A DNA stretch of 64,000 nucleotides from DAITBA01 sp036824005 (GCA_036824005.1 DAITBA010000008.1:83385-147384); one strand, 5' to 3'; positions 51,068 to 60,251 are shown, counted from the first letter of the stretch. A program made the numbers and translations. Notes: generated from the letters alone by a model not told the origin.

Positions 51068-52417
51068 ATGAACCCACTCATCCCCAGCGTACTGCTTACC
51101 GATCTCTACCAACTCACCATGCTGCAGACCTACTTCGATCGTGGCATGGAGGCGACGGCGGTATTCGAGTTTTTCGTGCGCAAGATGCCGGAGGGGCGCA
51201 ATTTCTTCATGGCGGCAGGGCTGGAGCAGGTAATCGGGTTCCTCGAAGCGGCGCGTTTTTCCGAGGACGAGATCGAGTGGCTCGCGGGCACCGGCCGCTT
51301 CAGCCGGGCGTTCCTGGATCGCCTGGCGCAGTGGCGCTTCACGGGCGATGTCGAGGCCATGGCGGAGGGGACGATCTTCTTCACCGACGAGCCGATTCTG
51401 CGCGTCGTCGCGCCCTTGCCCGAGGCGCAACTGGTGGAGACGCGCATCATCAACCTTCTGCAGTTCCAGGTGCTCGTGGCCTCGAAGGCGGCACGCTGCG
51501 TGCTCGCCGCGCCGGGCAAGCTGCTGGTGGACTTTGGTTTGCGCCGTGCCCATGGCGCCGAAGCGGGGCTGCTCTCCGCCCGCGCCAGCTACCTCGCCGG
51601 TTTCGGCGGCAGCTCGAACGTGCTCGCCGGGCGGCTGTGGGACATCCCCCTTTTCGGCACCATGGCCCACTCCTTCATCCAGGCGCACGAAAATGAAGTG
51701 CAGGCGTTCGAGGATTTCGCCCATTCCCATCCCCGCGCCAATACCATGCTCATCGATACCTACGACACCGAGGGCGCGGCGGTCAGACTGATTCCGCTGG
51801 CGAAGAGGCTGGCGGCCGAGGGCATCGCCATCCAGGCGGTGCGCATCGACAGCGGCGATCTGGGTGAGCATGCGCGCCGCGTGCGCCGGATCCTCGACGA
51901 GGGCGGGCTGCGCGAGGTGAAGATCTTCGCCAGCGGCAACCTGGACGAGTACAAACTCCGTGATCTCCACGCCACAGCGCCGATCGACGGCTATGGCGTC
52001 GGCACGCGCATGAACACCTCGGCCGACAAGCCGTACCTGGACTGCGCCTACAAGTTGCAGGAATACGCCGGCCGGGCGCGCCGCAAGCGCTCGGAAGGCA
52101 AGTCCACCTGGCCGGGACGCAAGCAGGTGTATCGGAACTACGATTCCGGCGGCCGCTTCACCGGCGATACTCTCACTCTCGATGACGCCGTGCTGGCCGG
52201 CGATCCCTTGCTGCGGCCGGTGATGCGCGGCGGGCGGCGCGTCGACGCCCCCTCGTCTCTGACGGCGCTGCGCGCGCGCGCCGCGGCCCAGCTCGCACGC
52301 CTGCCCGAGCCGCTGCGCAGTCTCGACCCGGCGCCGGCATATCCCGTGACCGTGGCCGAGCCGCTGCAGGCCCTGGCGCGATCGGTGGATCGCCAGCAGG
52401 CCGATGCCAGCGGCTGA
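51068..52417 (+). CDS. pncB: Nicotinate phosphoribosyltransferase
   Basis: Joins nicotinate and PRPP to make nicotinate mononucleotide, the step after PncA. The 449-residue product has N-terminal LLTDLYQLTMLQTYF, FEFFVRKMPEGRNF, and the phosphate-binding loops DSGDLGEHARRVRRIL and IFASGNLDEYKL. GVGTRMNTSADKPYLDCAYKL lies in the barrel end. His in TMAHSFIQAH (about 200) corresponds to the autophosphorylated His region of the family. Length and order fit the non-E. coli (PncB2-like) class. The ATG at 51068 starts the homology. The next gene begins 36 bases after the stop on the same strand. Confidence 0.92.
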   Translation: MNPLIPSVLLTDLYQLTMLQTYFDRGMEATAVFEFFVRKMPEGRNFFMAAGLEQVIGFLEAARFSEDEIEWLAGTGRFSRAFLDRLAQWRFTGDVEAMAEGTIFFTDEPILRVVAPLPEAQLVETRIINLLQFQVLVASKAARCVLAAPGKLLVDFGLRRAHGAEAGLLSARASYLAGFGGSSNVLAGRLWDIPLFGTMAHSFIQAHENEVQAFEDFAHSHPRANTMLIDTYDTEGAAVRLIPLAKRLAAEGIAIQAVRIDSGDLGEHARRVRRILDEGGLREVKIFASGNLDEYKLRDLHATAPIDGYGVGTRMNTSADKPYLDCAYKLQEYAGRARRKRSEGKSTWPGRKQVYRNYDSGGRFTGDTLTLDDAVLAGDPLLRPVMRGGRRVDAPSSLTALRARAAAQLARLPEPLRSLDPAPAYPVTVAEPLQALARSVDRQQADASG

Positions 52418-52453
52418 CCGGATTCGGATCGGTAGGATGCTGCGCCTGCGCCC

Positions 52454-54061
52454 ATGGGTGCTGCTGCGAGCTTGAACGCCGTCGCGGAACAGGAGACGCT
52501 GGTCCGCGCGCTGCTGGATCCGCGATGCTATCCGCATCGGGTGGACGAGGTGCGATTGATGCAGACGCACATCTCGTACGTACTGCTCACGGGCGCATTT
52601 GCCTACAAGATCAAGAAACCCCTCGATCTCGGTTTTCTCGACTTCACCACGCTGGCGGCACGCCGCTTCTTCTGCGAGGAGGAACTACGGCTCAACCGGC
52701 GGCTGGCGCCGCGGGTCTATGTGGACGTCGTGGCGATCGGCGGCACGCCGGACAAGCCGGTGCTCGGCGCCGGCGAGCCGGCCATCGAGTATGCGCTCAG
52801 GATGCGGGAGTTTCCGCAGACGTCGCTGCTCGATTCGATGCTCGCGCGCGGGGAACTGTGTGCGCAGCACATCGATGCGCTGGCGCAGGAGATCGCGGCG
52901 TTCCACGGTGCCATCGGGCGGGCGACACCGGAGGACGGCTACGGCAGCGCCGCCGGCATCGAGGCGCCGATGCGGCAGAACTTCACCCAGTTCGCGGCGC
53001 TGCCCCTGGATGCCGAGGAGCGCCACGAGCTTGCGGCGCTGGCGCACTGGAGCCGGCGCGAGCATGCCCGTTTGCGGCCGGCATTCGAACAGCGCCAGCG
53101 CGATGGTTTCATCCGCGAGTGCCACGGCGACCTGCACCTGGGCAACGTCGCCCTTGTGGACAGGGAAATCGAAATCTTCGATTGCATCGAGTTCAACGCC
53201 AACCTGCGCTGGATCGACGTCATGAACGAGGCCGCGTTTCTCGTCATGGACCTCGACGAGCGCGGCCGCCCGGATTTTGCCTGGCGCTTCCTTGACGGTT
53301 ATCTGACGCGGACCGGCGACTACGCCGGCATGCGGCTGATGCGCTATTACCAAGTCTATCGCGCGCTGGTGCGTGCCAAGGTTGCGGACATGCGCGCCGC
53401 TCAGGCGCACCTGAGCGCCGAAGAGCGCAACGCTGCCCTGCAGGCATGTGCCGCGTACATGCGCTATGCCTGCAGGATTACCGGGCCGTCGGCACGGGCG
53501 CTCATCGTCACCCATGGGCTGTCCGGCTCGGGCAAGACGACGGTGGCGCAAGCGCTCCTCGAAGGGCTTGGCGCCGTGCGCCTGCGCTCGGACGTCGAGC
53601 GCAAACGTCTGCATGGGCTGGCGCCCGTCGCCCGAACCAGCTCGGCGGTGGGCGCAGGGCTCTATGACCGGTCGGCGACCGAGGCGACCTACGACGAGCT
53701 GGCACGCCTCGCGCGGCTGATCGTCGAGGCCGGTTACACAGCCATCGTCGACGCCACCTTTCTCTGCCATTCGCAGCGCAGCGACTTCCGGCAACTGGCC
53801 AACGACCTCCGCGTACCGTTCCTTATTGTCGACTGCCGGGCAGAGGCGCAGGAGCTGCGCCGCCGCGTCTGCGATCGCGCGCGTTCGGCGAACGACGCCT
53901 CGGAGGCGACGCTCGCCGTGCTGGAGCATCAACTGGCGACGGCGCAGCCGCTGAAGGACGAGGAGTCGCCTTTTGCCATCACCGTCGAGACGCGACACCT
54001 GGACATGGCCGCGCTCGTGCGCGAGGTCAGAAGCGCCGTCCAGCGCGCATCGCATCCATGA
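52454..54061 (+). CDS. Two-domain protein: APH-like kinase plus P-loop kinase
   Basis: A 535-residue cytosolic fusion. The N-terminal half (about 1-335) is aminoglycoside-phosphotransferase-like with ECHGDLHLGN (Brenner-type catalytic loop) and IFDCIEFNANLRWIDVMNE (metal-binding acid follows). The C-terminal half (about 345-530) is an AAA/zeta-toxin-like P-loop kinase with VTHGLSGSGKTTVAQ (Walker A) and LRSDVERKR. This arrangement is widespread and usually annotated bifunctional aminoglycoside phosphotransferase/ATP-binding protein; its true substrate is not known and antibiotic resistance should not be inferred. It overlaps a tiny frame at its stop (ATGA) and follows pncB in the same direction. 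Confidence 0.82.
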   Translation: MGAAASLNAVAEQETLVRALLDPRCYPHRVDEVRLMQTHISYVLLTGAFAYKIKKPLDLGFLDFTTLAARRFFCEEELRLNRRLAPRVYVDVVAIGGTPDKPVLGAGEPAIEYALRMREFPQTSLLDSMLARGELCAQHIDALAQEIAAFHGAIGRATPEDGYGSAAGIEAPMRQNFTQFAALPLDAEERHELAALAHWSRREHARLRPAFEQRQRDGFIRECHGDLHLGNVALVDREIEIFDCIEFNANLRWIDVMNEAAFLVMDLDERGRPDFAWRFLDGYLTRTGDYAGMRLMRYYQVYRALVRAKVADMRAAQAHLSAEERNAALQACAAYMRYACRITGPSARALIVTHGLSGSGKTTVAQALLEGLGAVRLRSDVERKRLHGLAPVARTSSAVGAGLYDRSATEATYDELARLARLIVEAGYTAIVDATFLCHSQRSDFRQLANDLRVPFLIVDCRAEAQELRRRVCDRARSANDASEATLAVLEHQLATAQPLKDEESPFAITVETRHLDMAALVREVRSAVQRASHP

Positions 54062-54171
54062 CCCACTTTCCCGTCTTCACCGGCGTTACCGAAGGGTCGT
54101 GCGCATTGCAGCAAATAGCGCCGCAGCGTCTCGCCGACGGGGTGCTGCTGGCGTACGGCATGCAAGGGTGA
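54058..54171 (+). CDS. Possible 37-aa coupled small protein
   Basis: A short frame whose ATG overlaps the kinase stop (ATGA) and which ends seven bases before the PolX start. It encodes MTHFPVFTGVTEGSC and then a neutral helix-like tail. It may be a genuine small coupled protein or simply leader sequence that keeps ribosomes moving to polX. No homology known to me. Confidence 0.25.
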   Translation: MTHFPVFTGVTEGSCALQQIAPQRLADGVLLAYGMQG

Positions 54172-54177
54172 TCGACT

Positions 54178-55905
54178 ATGGCCATCCACAACGCCGACAT
54201 CGCCGCCGTTTTCGGGGAGATCGCCGATCTCCTCGATATTCAGGGCGCCAATCCGTTTCGCATACGCGCCTACCGCAATGCCAGCCGGATCATCGGCGAT
54301 CTTGGGCGCGATGCGCGGGCGATGGTGGAGAAGGGCGAGGATCTGACGGCTCTGCCGGGCATCGGCGACGATTTGGCGGCAAAAATCGGGGAGATCGTAG
54401 CGACAGGGAGCTGCGGCCTGCTCGCCAAACTGCGCCGGGAGTTGCCGCCGGCGGTCACCGAGCTGCTGCACGTGCCCGGCCTGGGGCCGAAGCGCGTCAA
54501 GGCGCTCTATCACGACCTGGACGTGCACACACTGGAGCAACTCTACAAGGCGGCTCGTGACGGGCGCATCCGCGGCCTGCCAGGCTTCGGTGAGAGGACC
54601 GAGCTCAACATCCTGCATGCGGTGGAGGCACACCTGACTCGCGTGCGGCGCTTCAAGCTGGCGACCGCCGCCCAGTATGCGGATTCACTTGTGGCCCATA
54701 TCAAGACCGTACCGGGTGTCAAGGAAGTCGTTATGGCGGGAAGCTTTCGCCGCATGAAGGAAACGGTGGGCGATCTCGACATCCTGGTCACTGCCGAGGC
54801 GGGCAGTCCGGTGATGCCCCGTTTCACTGGCTACGACGAGGTGGCCGAAGTTCTTGCCAGCGGCGCGACCCGGGCGGGCGTCGTGCTCAAGTGCGGCCTG
54901 CAGGTGGACCTGCGCGTCGTCGAGGCGGCGAGCCTGGGCTCGGCGCTGTGCTACTTCACCGGCTCCAAAGCGCACAACATCGTCATGCGGCGGCTGGCCC
55001 AGGAGCGCGGGCTGAAGCTGAACGAGTACGGTGTCTTCAGGGGCGCTGCACGCATTGCCGGTGAGAGCGAGGAATCGGTGTATCGCGCCTTCGGCCTGCC
55101 CTGGATCGCACCGGAGCTGCGCGAGGACCGGGGCGAGTTCGAGGCGGCTCGCGCTGGGCGCCTGCCCAGGCTGGTGGATCTGGCTGACCTGCGTGGTGAC
55201 CTGCACGCGCATACCAAGGCCACGGACGGCCACGATACGCTGCGGGACATGGCGCAGGCGGCGCAGCGACTCGGCTTCGAGTATCTCGCCATCACCGAGC
55301 ACTCGCGCCGGCTGACCGTCGCCCACGGCTTGGACCCGCAGCGGCTGGCGAGGCAGTGCGACGAGATCGATCGACTCAACGGGGAACTGAAGGGGACTGT
55401 CATCCTCAAGGGCATCGAGGTGGACATCCTGGAAGACGGCTCACTGGACCTGCCCGATTCCGTGCTGGCGCAGCTCGATCTGGTGGTGGGCGCCGTGCAC
55501 AGCCGGTTCGACCTGCCTCGGGCGAAACAGACGACGCGCATTCTGCGTGCCATGGACAACCGCCATTTCACCATCCTCGCCCATCCCACCGGGCGCATGA
55601 TCGAATCGCGCGAACCCTACGACGTGGATATGCTGCGAATCATCCGCGCAGCGCGCGACCGCGGCTGCGCGCTGGAGCTGAACGCCCACCCCGAGCGCCT
55701 CGATCTTATCGACAGCTATTGCCTGATCGCGAAACAGGAAGGGGTGCCGGTGGCGATCAACTCCGATGCCCACAGCGTGCTCGATTTCGCCAACCTGCGT
55801 TTCGGCGTCGGTCAGGCGCGGCGCGGCTGGCTGGAGGCGGGGGACGTTTTGAATACGAAACCGCTGCCGACGCTGCGTACTTGGCTGGCGAGGGTGACGC
55901 GCTAG
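54178..55905 (+). CDS. polX: DNA polymerase X family with PHP domain
   Basis: A 575-residue bacterial PolX. The order is: N-terminal 8-kDa-like helix-hairpin-helix region (DLLDIQGANPFRIRAYRNA; LPGIGDDLAAKIGEI; LHVPGLGPKRVKALY), then the nucleotidyltransferase palm with GSFRRMKETVGDLDILV (GS motif and DxD metal site) at about 187-203. A C-terminal PHP domain (about 338-575) follows, starting with DLHAHTKATDGHD and containing ITEHSRR, GIEVDIL, HSRFDLP and NSDAHS metal ligands. It functions in base-excision gap filling, and the PHP part gives 3'-5' exonuclease/AP endonuclease activity. ATG at 54178 has only a weak AGGG upstream. All key residues are intact. Confidence 0.92.
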   Translation: MAIHNADIAAVFGEIADLLDIQGANPFRIRAYRNASRIIGDLGRDARAMVEKGEDLTALPGIGDDLAAKIGEIVATGSCGLLAKLRRELPPAVTELLHVPGLGPKRVKALYHDLDVHTLEQLYKAARDGRIRGLPGFGERTELNILHAVEAHLTRVRRFKLATAAQYADSLVAHIKTVPGVKEVVMAGSFRRMKETVGDLDILVTAEAGSPVMPRFTGYDEVAEVLASGATRAGVVLKCGLQVDLRVVEAASLGSALCYFTGSKAHNIVMRRLAQERGLKLNEYGVFRGAARIAGESEESVYRAFGLPWIAPELREDRGEFEAARAGRLPRLVDLADLRGDLHAHTKATDGHDTLRDMAQAAQRLGFEYLAITEHSRRLTVAHGLDPQRLARQCDEIDRLNGELKGTVILKGIEVDILEDGSLDLPDSVLAQLDLVVGAVHSRFDLPRAKQTTRILRAMDNRHFTILAHPTGRMIESREPYDVDMLRIIRAARDRGCALELNAHPERLDLIDSYCLIAKQEGVPVAINSDAHSVLDFANLRFGVGQARRGWLEAGDVLNTKPLPTLRTWLARVTR

Positions 55906-55925
55906 ACCAGGCCGAATGCGAAGTA

Positions 55926-56375
55926 CTACTGTCGGCGGCTGGTTTGCCCCGCTGCCGTGGCATTGTCTGCCTCGGCGGATGGGGCACTTGGCTCACCGTT
56001 TGCGCCGAGCGATGCGGCATCGGCATCGGCCAGCAGCGATGCAATGTCGATATGGACGAGCGAAACGGTGATGTCCTCACCGACCGGGGCGTCAAGGAAA
56101 TCCTCGTCGTTGGCGCAGGGCGGCCAGATGCGCAGGCGCTCGACCGCCGGATCGATCTCCATGGCCGACTTGCTCCGCTCCGGCCCCGCGTAGTTATCGT
56201 CCGCGGCTTCATCGCCGCACAGAGCGCCGAACTCCTCCGATTCGCCGTCGGGGTTTTCTTCATGGGTCACTAGCGACTCGTCCCCCCTCGGGTCGGCCGC
56301 AAGCGGGCATCGGGCCTGCTCGCCGTGGAGCGGGTTGCCTGCATCGGCTGTCGTTTCGGTATCGGACTTGCTCAC
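55926..56375 (-). CDS. Acidic hypothetical protein (149 aa)
   Basis: Unrecognised. Strongly acidic, low-complexity N-terminus (Glu/Asp/Ser/Thr-rich, MSKSDTETTADAG), then a more ordered core (SKSAMEIDPAVERLRIWPP; DFLDAPVGEDITVSLVHIDIA begins the next part) and an Ala/Glu-rich tail. No signal peptide or membrane helix. The GTG start at 56375 has GGGGGA eight bases upstream. It is convergent with polX (20 bases). Composition unlike the shadow frames supports a real gene, but no function can be given. Confidence 0.5.
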   Translation of the reverse strand: MSKSDTETTADAGNPLHGEQARCPLAADPRGDESLVTHEENPDGESEEFGALCGDEAADDNYAGPERSKSAMEIDPAVERLRIWPPCANDEDFLDAPVGEDITVSLVHIDIASLLADADAASLGANGEPSAPSAEADNATAAGQTSRRQ

Positions 56376-56537
56376 TGCTCATTCCCCCAGGGGCTTGGGC
56401 GCCAAACGCGCCCCAGGGAAGTTACGTCCGCGCGGGGACGATCTTGAGGCGCGAGCCCCCGGAGTTGCCCGCCCGGCGATGCTCCCGAGCGCGAGCAGCG
56501 AGGGTGCGCGCGACGGTGGCCCCGCGCCACCACTCTT

Positions 56538-58163
56538 CTACGCCGTCGGCAGCATGTGTCCGCGGAAGTCCTCCCGCAGCTTGGTCTTGAGCAGCTTGCC
56601 GGTGGCGGTGTGGGGCAGCGACTCGACGAATACCACGTCGTCGGGAAGCCACCACTTGGCGACCTTGTCGCGCATGAAATCGAGCAACTGCGCGCCCGTC
56701 ACTTCCTGCCCTGGCTTTGTCACCACTACCAGCAACGGGCGCTCATCCCACTTCGGGTGCGGGACACCGATCACGGCCGCCTCCGCAACCGCCGGGTGGG
56801 CGATGGCGAGGTTCTCCAGGTCGATGGAACTGATCCATTCGCCGCCGGACTTGATGACGTCCTTGGAGCGGTCGGTGATCTGCATGTAGCCGTCCGGGTC
56901 CAGCGTGGCGACATCCCCCGTGGCGAACCAGCCACCGGCGCGCAGAATTTCACCGCCCTCGCCCTTGTAGTAGCCGGAGCAGACCCAAGGCCCGCGTACC
57001 AGCAAGTCGCCGAAGGCCTTGCCGTCGTGGGGCAGGGGCTTGCCCTCGGCATCGACGATTTCCATGTCCACGCCGAAGATGGGCCGCCCCTGCTTGACGC
57101 GGATGGCATCGCGGTCCCTTTCCGGCAGGGCGAAGTGTTTTGCTTTGGGGTGATTGAGCGTCCCCAGAGGGCTCATCTCGGTCATGCCCCATGCATGTAG
57201 TACGGTGACGTTGAACTGCTCGGCGAAGGTCTTGATCATGGCCGGCGGAGCGGCGGCGCCGCCGATCACCAGGCGGTTGACGGTGGACAGTTTCAATCCC
57301 TTCGCCTGCAGGTGCTGCAACAGCGCCAGCCAGATGGTCGGCACGCCGGCGCTGACGGTCACCTTCTCCTGCTCGAATAGTTCGTACAGGCTGGCACCGT
57401 CCAGATGAGGGCCGGGCATCACCAGCTTGCAGCCGGCGAGCGGGGCGGCGTAGGGCGTGCCCCAGGCATTGACATGGAACATCGGCACTACGGGCAGAAT
57501 CACCTCGCGCGCCGACAGGCCCATGGTATCGGGCAGGCACACGCCATAGGCATGCAGGATGGTCGCGCGGTGGGAGTAGAGCACGCCCTTGGGATTGCCC
57601 GTCGTACCGGAGGTGTAGCACAGTGACGAAGCGGCGTTCTCGTCGAACTGCGGCCACTCGAAGTCGTCGGTCTGCGCGTCTACCAGTTCCTCGTAGGTCA
57701 TGAACTGCATGGTCGATTCGGGCAGATGATCGCGGTCCGTTAGCGCCACCCAGCCTTTTACCTTCGGGCACTGCGGCGCCAGCGCCTCCACCAGCTTGAC
57801 GAAGGTGATGTCGAAGAAGATGTAGCTGTCTTCAGCATGATTGACGATGTAGGTAATCTGCTCCGGAAACAGGCGCGGATTGATGGTATGACAGATGGCA
57901 CCCATGCCGGACACGGCGAAGTAGATCTCGAAATGGCGGTGGCTGTTCCAGGCCAGCGTGCCGATGCGCTCGGCCGGCTTGACGCCCAGAGCGCTCAGCG
58001 CGCGGGCCAGTTGCCGTGAGCGGCGGTGCGCGTCGCGGTAGGTATAGCGATGCGTGCCGCCCTCGGCAAGACGCGAGACGATCTCCGTGTCGCCGTGATA
58101 CTTGTCCGCATGCCGGATGAGGCTGGAAATCATCAGCGGAATCTGCATCATTTGACCGAGCAT
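56538..58163 (-). CDS. AMP-forming fatty-acyl/hydroxyacyl-CoA ligase (LvaE-like)
   Basis: A 541-residue ANL-superfamily ligase that activates a carboxylic acid with ATP and CoA. Motifs: YTSGTTGNPKGV (P-loop), AWGMTEMSPLGTL, GWFATGDVATLDPDGYMQITDRSKD and, near the end, PHTATGKLLKT, with the catalytic Lys. Length and sequence resemble medium/long-chain acyl-CoA ligases. The start at 58163 is set by GGAGGAG four bases upstream. It is divergent from the SDR gene across 95 bases, so they likely share control. Together with the SDR, APH-kinase and acyl-CoA dehydrogenase it resembles lvaE of the levulinate/4-hydroxyvalerate pathway; the exact acid is not known. Confidence 0.88.
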   Translation of the reverse strand: MLGQMMQIPLMISSLIRHADKYHGDTEIVSRLAEGGTHRYTYRDAHRRSRQLARALSALGVKPAERIGTLAWNSHRHFEIYFAVSGMGAICHTINPRLFPEQITYIVNHAEDSYIFFDITFVKLVEALAPQCPKVKGWVALTDRDHLPESTMQFMTYEELVDAQTDDFEWPQFDENAASSLCYTSGTTGNPKGVLYSHRATILHAYGVCLPDTMGLSAREVILPVVPMFHVNAWGTPYAAPLAGCKLVMPGPHLDGASLYELFEQEKVTVSAGVPTIWLALLQHLQAKGLKLSTVNRLVIGGAAAPPAMIKTFAEQFNVTVLHAWGMTEMSPLGTLNHPKAKHFALPERDRDAIRVKQGRPIFGVDMEIVDAEGKPLPHDGKAFGDLLVRGPWVCSGYYKGEGGEILRAGGWFATGDVATLDPDGYMQITDRSKDVIKSGGEWISSIDLENLAIAHPAVAEAAVIGVPHPKWDERPLLVVVTKPGQEVTGAQLLDFMRDKVAKWWLPDDVVFVESLPHTATGKLLKTKLREDFRGHMLPTA

Positions 58164-58258
58164 ATCTCCTCCTTCGTTGTGCGATTGTTTGGCTGACGAT
58201 AACATGGTGCAAAGCGCGTCAGCAATTCACGCCGTATACGCATAGCAAGGGATCACGG

Positions 58259-59035
58259 ATGCACTTGCGCGACATGTTCAATCTGACGGGGCGCGTCGCA
58301 GTGGTAACGGGCGGTTCGCGGGGACTGGGCTGGCAGCTTGCCCAGGCGCTCGGCGAGCTGGGCGCGCGGGTGGCGCTGGTGGCGCGCAAGCAGGCGGAGC
58401 TCGAGCAGGCGCGGGCGCAGCTTGGCAGCGAAGGCATCGAGGCAACGATCCATGCCGCCGATCTGGCCGATACGGCAATCATCCCGCATCTGGTGGACCG
58501 AATGATGCAGGAGCTCGGGCGGGTGGATGTCCTGGTGAACAATGCCGGGACGAGCTGGGGGGCGCCGGCGGAAACCCACCCCCTCGAGGCGTGGCAGCGT
58601 GTCATGCAACTCAATCTCACGGCGATGTTTGTGCTCACGCAGGAGATCGCCAATGCCTGGATGATTCCGCGGCGCAGTGGCAAGATCATCAACGTGGCGT
58701 CGATCACCGGATTGGCCGGCACGGCGCCCGACGTGTTGCGCGCTGTTGCCTACAACACGAGCAAGGGAGGCATGGTGAGCTTCACCCGGTCGCTCGCCGC
58801 CGAGTGGGGACAGTACAACATTAATGTCAATGCCATCGCGCCCGGTTTTTTCCCGACCAGGATGAGCAAGGCGGTGATCCACCATGCACACCGTGCGCTT
58901 CTACAGTCGACGCCGTTGGGCCGCCTCGGCGAGGGCGACGACCTCAAGGGCGCCGTGGCGCTGCTTGCCTCCGAAGCGGGACGCTACATCACTGGCCAGG
59001 TCATCGCGGTGGACGGCGGCATGAGCGCCGTTTAG
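58259..59035 (+). CDS. Short-chain dehydrogenase/reductase (LvaD-like)
   Basis: A 258-residue classical SDR. NAD(P)-binding TGGSRGLGWQLAQAL (residues 17-31), NNAG (about 92-95), catalytic Ser in NVASITG, Tyr-x-x-x-Lys in YNTSKGG and the IAPGFFPT loop are all present. It likely oxidises a hydroxyacyl-CoA or reduces a ketoacyl-CoA in the surrounding catabolic cluster. The start at 58259 is in phase with homology; a second Met at residue 6 is possible. It is divergent from the acyl-CoA ligase and lies 160 bases before the APH-type kinase, with a family B inverted repeat in that spacer. Confidence 0.9.
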   Translation: MHLRDMFNLTGRVAVVTGGSRGLGWQLAQALGELGARVALVARKQAELEQARAQLGSEGIEATIHAADLADTAIIPHLVDRMMQELGRVDVLVNNAGTSWGAPAETHPLEAWQRVMQLNLTAMFVLTQEIANAWMIPRRSGKIINVASITGLAGTAPDVLRAVAYNTSKGGMVSFTRSLAAEWGQYNINVNAIAPGFFPTRMSKAVIHHAHRALLQSTPLGRLGEGDDLKGAVALLASEAGRYITGQVIAVDGGMSAV

Positions 59036-59072
59036 GGGCAGAGTCGACTGCCGGCGGGAAATAGGTCCCGGC

Positions 59073-59181
59073 ATCCGCAGATGACGCAGATGAGCACGGA
59101 TGTCGATTCGGGCCGTGGGTCGGTGCACGGCGGGGAGAAGTCGTGCGTTGTCAGTGGAAATCTGCATCGTCTGCGGATTAT
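59073..59181. repeat. Intergenic inverted repeat, family B
   Basis: Left arm ATCCGCAGATGACGCAGATG (from 59074) and right arm CATCGTCTGCGGAT (59165-59178, within AAATCTGCATCGTCTGCGGATTAT) are imperfect inverted repeats (about 18 of 22 bases) around an 60-70 base core. Only one copy in the window. Similar ATCCGCAGAT...CGCAGAT units are dispersed repeats in other proteobacteria as far as I recall. It lies between the SDR and the APH-type kinase. Confidence 0.65.
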
Positions 59182-59195
59182 GGATCCGTCGTGGT

Positions 59196-60251
59196 ATGAC
59201 CGAGCTGCGGCACGTCGTTGAGCCTGTCGCCGAGTCCCTTCGCTTCGACGAAGCGAGACTGGCGGCGTACCTGCGGCAGCACGTCGAGGGGTTCAGCGGC
59301 ACGCCGGAGATCCTCAAATTTCGCGGCGGCCAGTCCAATCCCACCTTCCTCATCGTGTCTGGTGGGCGGCGCTACGTGCTGCGCAAGAAGCCGCCGGGGA
59401 CATTGCTGCCATCCGCGCATGCAGTGGAGCGCGAGTACCGTGTGATGACGGCGTTGCGCGGCAGCGCGGTGCCGGTGGCGCGCACCTATTGCTTGTGCGA
59501 AGACCCGCAGATCGTCGGCACGCCGTTCTTTCTCATGCAGTACGTCGAGGGGCGGGTGCTGTTCGATCCGGCGCTTGCAGGCATGGCGCCGTTGCAGCGC
59601 AGCGCCCTCTACGACGAGATGAATCGCGTCATTGCCGCGTTGCATCGGGTGGACTTTGCACAGATCGGCTTGGGAGACTTCGGTAAGCCGGGCAACTATT
59701 TCGCCCGCCAGATCGACCGCTGGACGCGCCAGTACCGCGCCTCGGAAACCGAACGCATCGAGGCGATGGAGAACCTGATCGACTGGCTGCCGCACAACAC
59801 TCCCGCCGGCGACGAGACGACGCTGGTGCATGGAGATTTCCGGCTCGACAATCTGATCTTTCATCGCCAAGAGCCGCGCGTATTGGCCGTGTTGGACTGG
59901 GAGCTGTCTACGCTTGGCCATCCCCTTGCGGACTTTGCCTACCACATGATGGCCTGGCGGCTATCAGGGCAGGAGTTCCGCGGAATGAGAGGGGCCGATC
60001 TCGCGGCACTGGGCATCCCGGACGAGTCGGCGTATCGTGACGAGTATTGTCGCCGCACCGGCCGCGGCAGCATCGATCACTGGGAGTTCTATCTCGCCTA
60101 CAACATGTTTCGCATGGCCGGAATTCTGCAGGGCATCATGAAGCGCGTGCTGGAAGGCAACGCCGCTGCACCGGACGCCATCGAGCACGGCAGGCGCGCC
60201 AGGCCGCTGGCCGAGGCGGGCTGGCGAATTGTGGAGGCGATGAAGGACTGA
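59196..60251 (+). CDS. APH-family kinase, ACAD10/LvaA-like (4-hydroxyacyl-CoA kinase candidate)
   Basis: A 351-residue aminoglycoside-phosphotransferase-fold kinase. Substrate/ATP region: FRGGQSNPTFLI, YVLRKKPPGTLLPSAHAVEREY, and catalytic loop VHGDFRLDNLIF with metal-binding LDWELSTLGHPLADFAY. This subgroup is the bacterial counterpart of the kinase domain of human ACAD10/ACAD11 and of LvaA, which phosphorylates the 4-hydroxy group of 4-hydroxyacyl-CoAs so that it can be eliminated. The acyl-CoA dehydrogenase partner starts 91 bases downstream. The start at 59196 is chosen because homology begins there; the longer frame (from 59100) runs through a repeat element. It is not an antibiotic-resistance gene. 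Confidence 0.88.
   Translation: MTELRHVVEPVAESLRFDEARLAAYLRQHVEGFSGTPEILKFRGGQSNPTFLIVSGGRRYVLRKKPPGTLLPSAHAVEREYRVMTALRGSAVPVARTYCLCEDPQIVGTPFFLMQYVEGRVLFDPALAGMAPLQRSALYDEMNRVIAALHRVDFAQIGLGDFGKPGNYFARQIDRWTRQYRASETERIEAMENLIDWLPHNTPAGDETTLVHGDFRLDNLIFHRQEPRVLAVLDWELSTLGHPLADFAYHMMAWRLSGQEFRGMRGADLAALGIPDESAYRDEYCRRTGRGSIDHWEFYLAYNMFRMAGILQGIMKRVLEGNAAAPDAIEHGRRARPLAEAGWRIVEAMKD

Noticed and set aside
50177..52570. A 797-residue minus-strand frame opposite pncA and pncB
   Set aside because: Runs through two conserved plus-strand genes, a REP-like palindrome and a repeat element, which no real protein would encode together.
52454..54061. Aminoglycoside resistance determinant
   Set aside because: The APH-like fold is fused to a P-loop kinase in a widespread housekeeping-type family; nothing links it to antibiotics. 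The same caution applies to the APH-fold gene at 59196-60251.
59100..59195. N-terminal extension of the APH-type kinase
   Set aside because: The extra 32 residues are encoded by the right half of an inverted repeat; homology starts at 59196.
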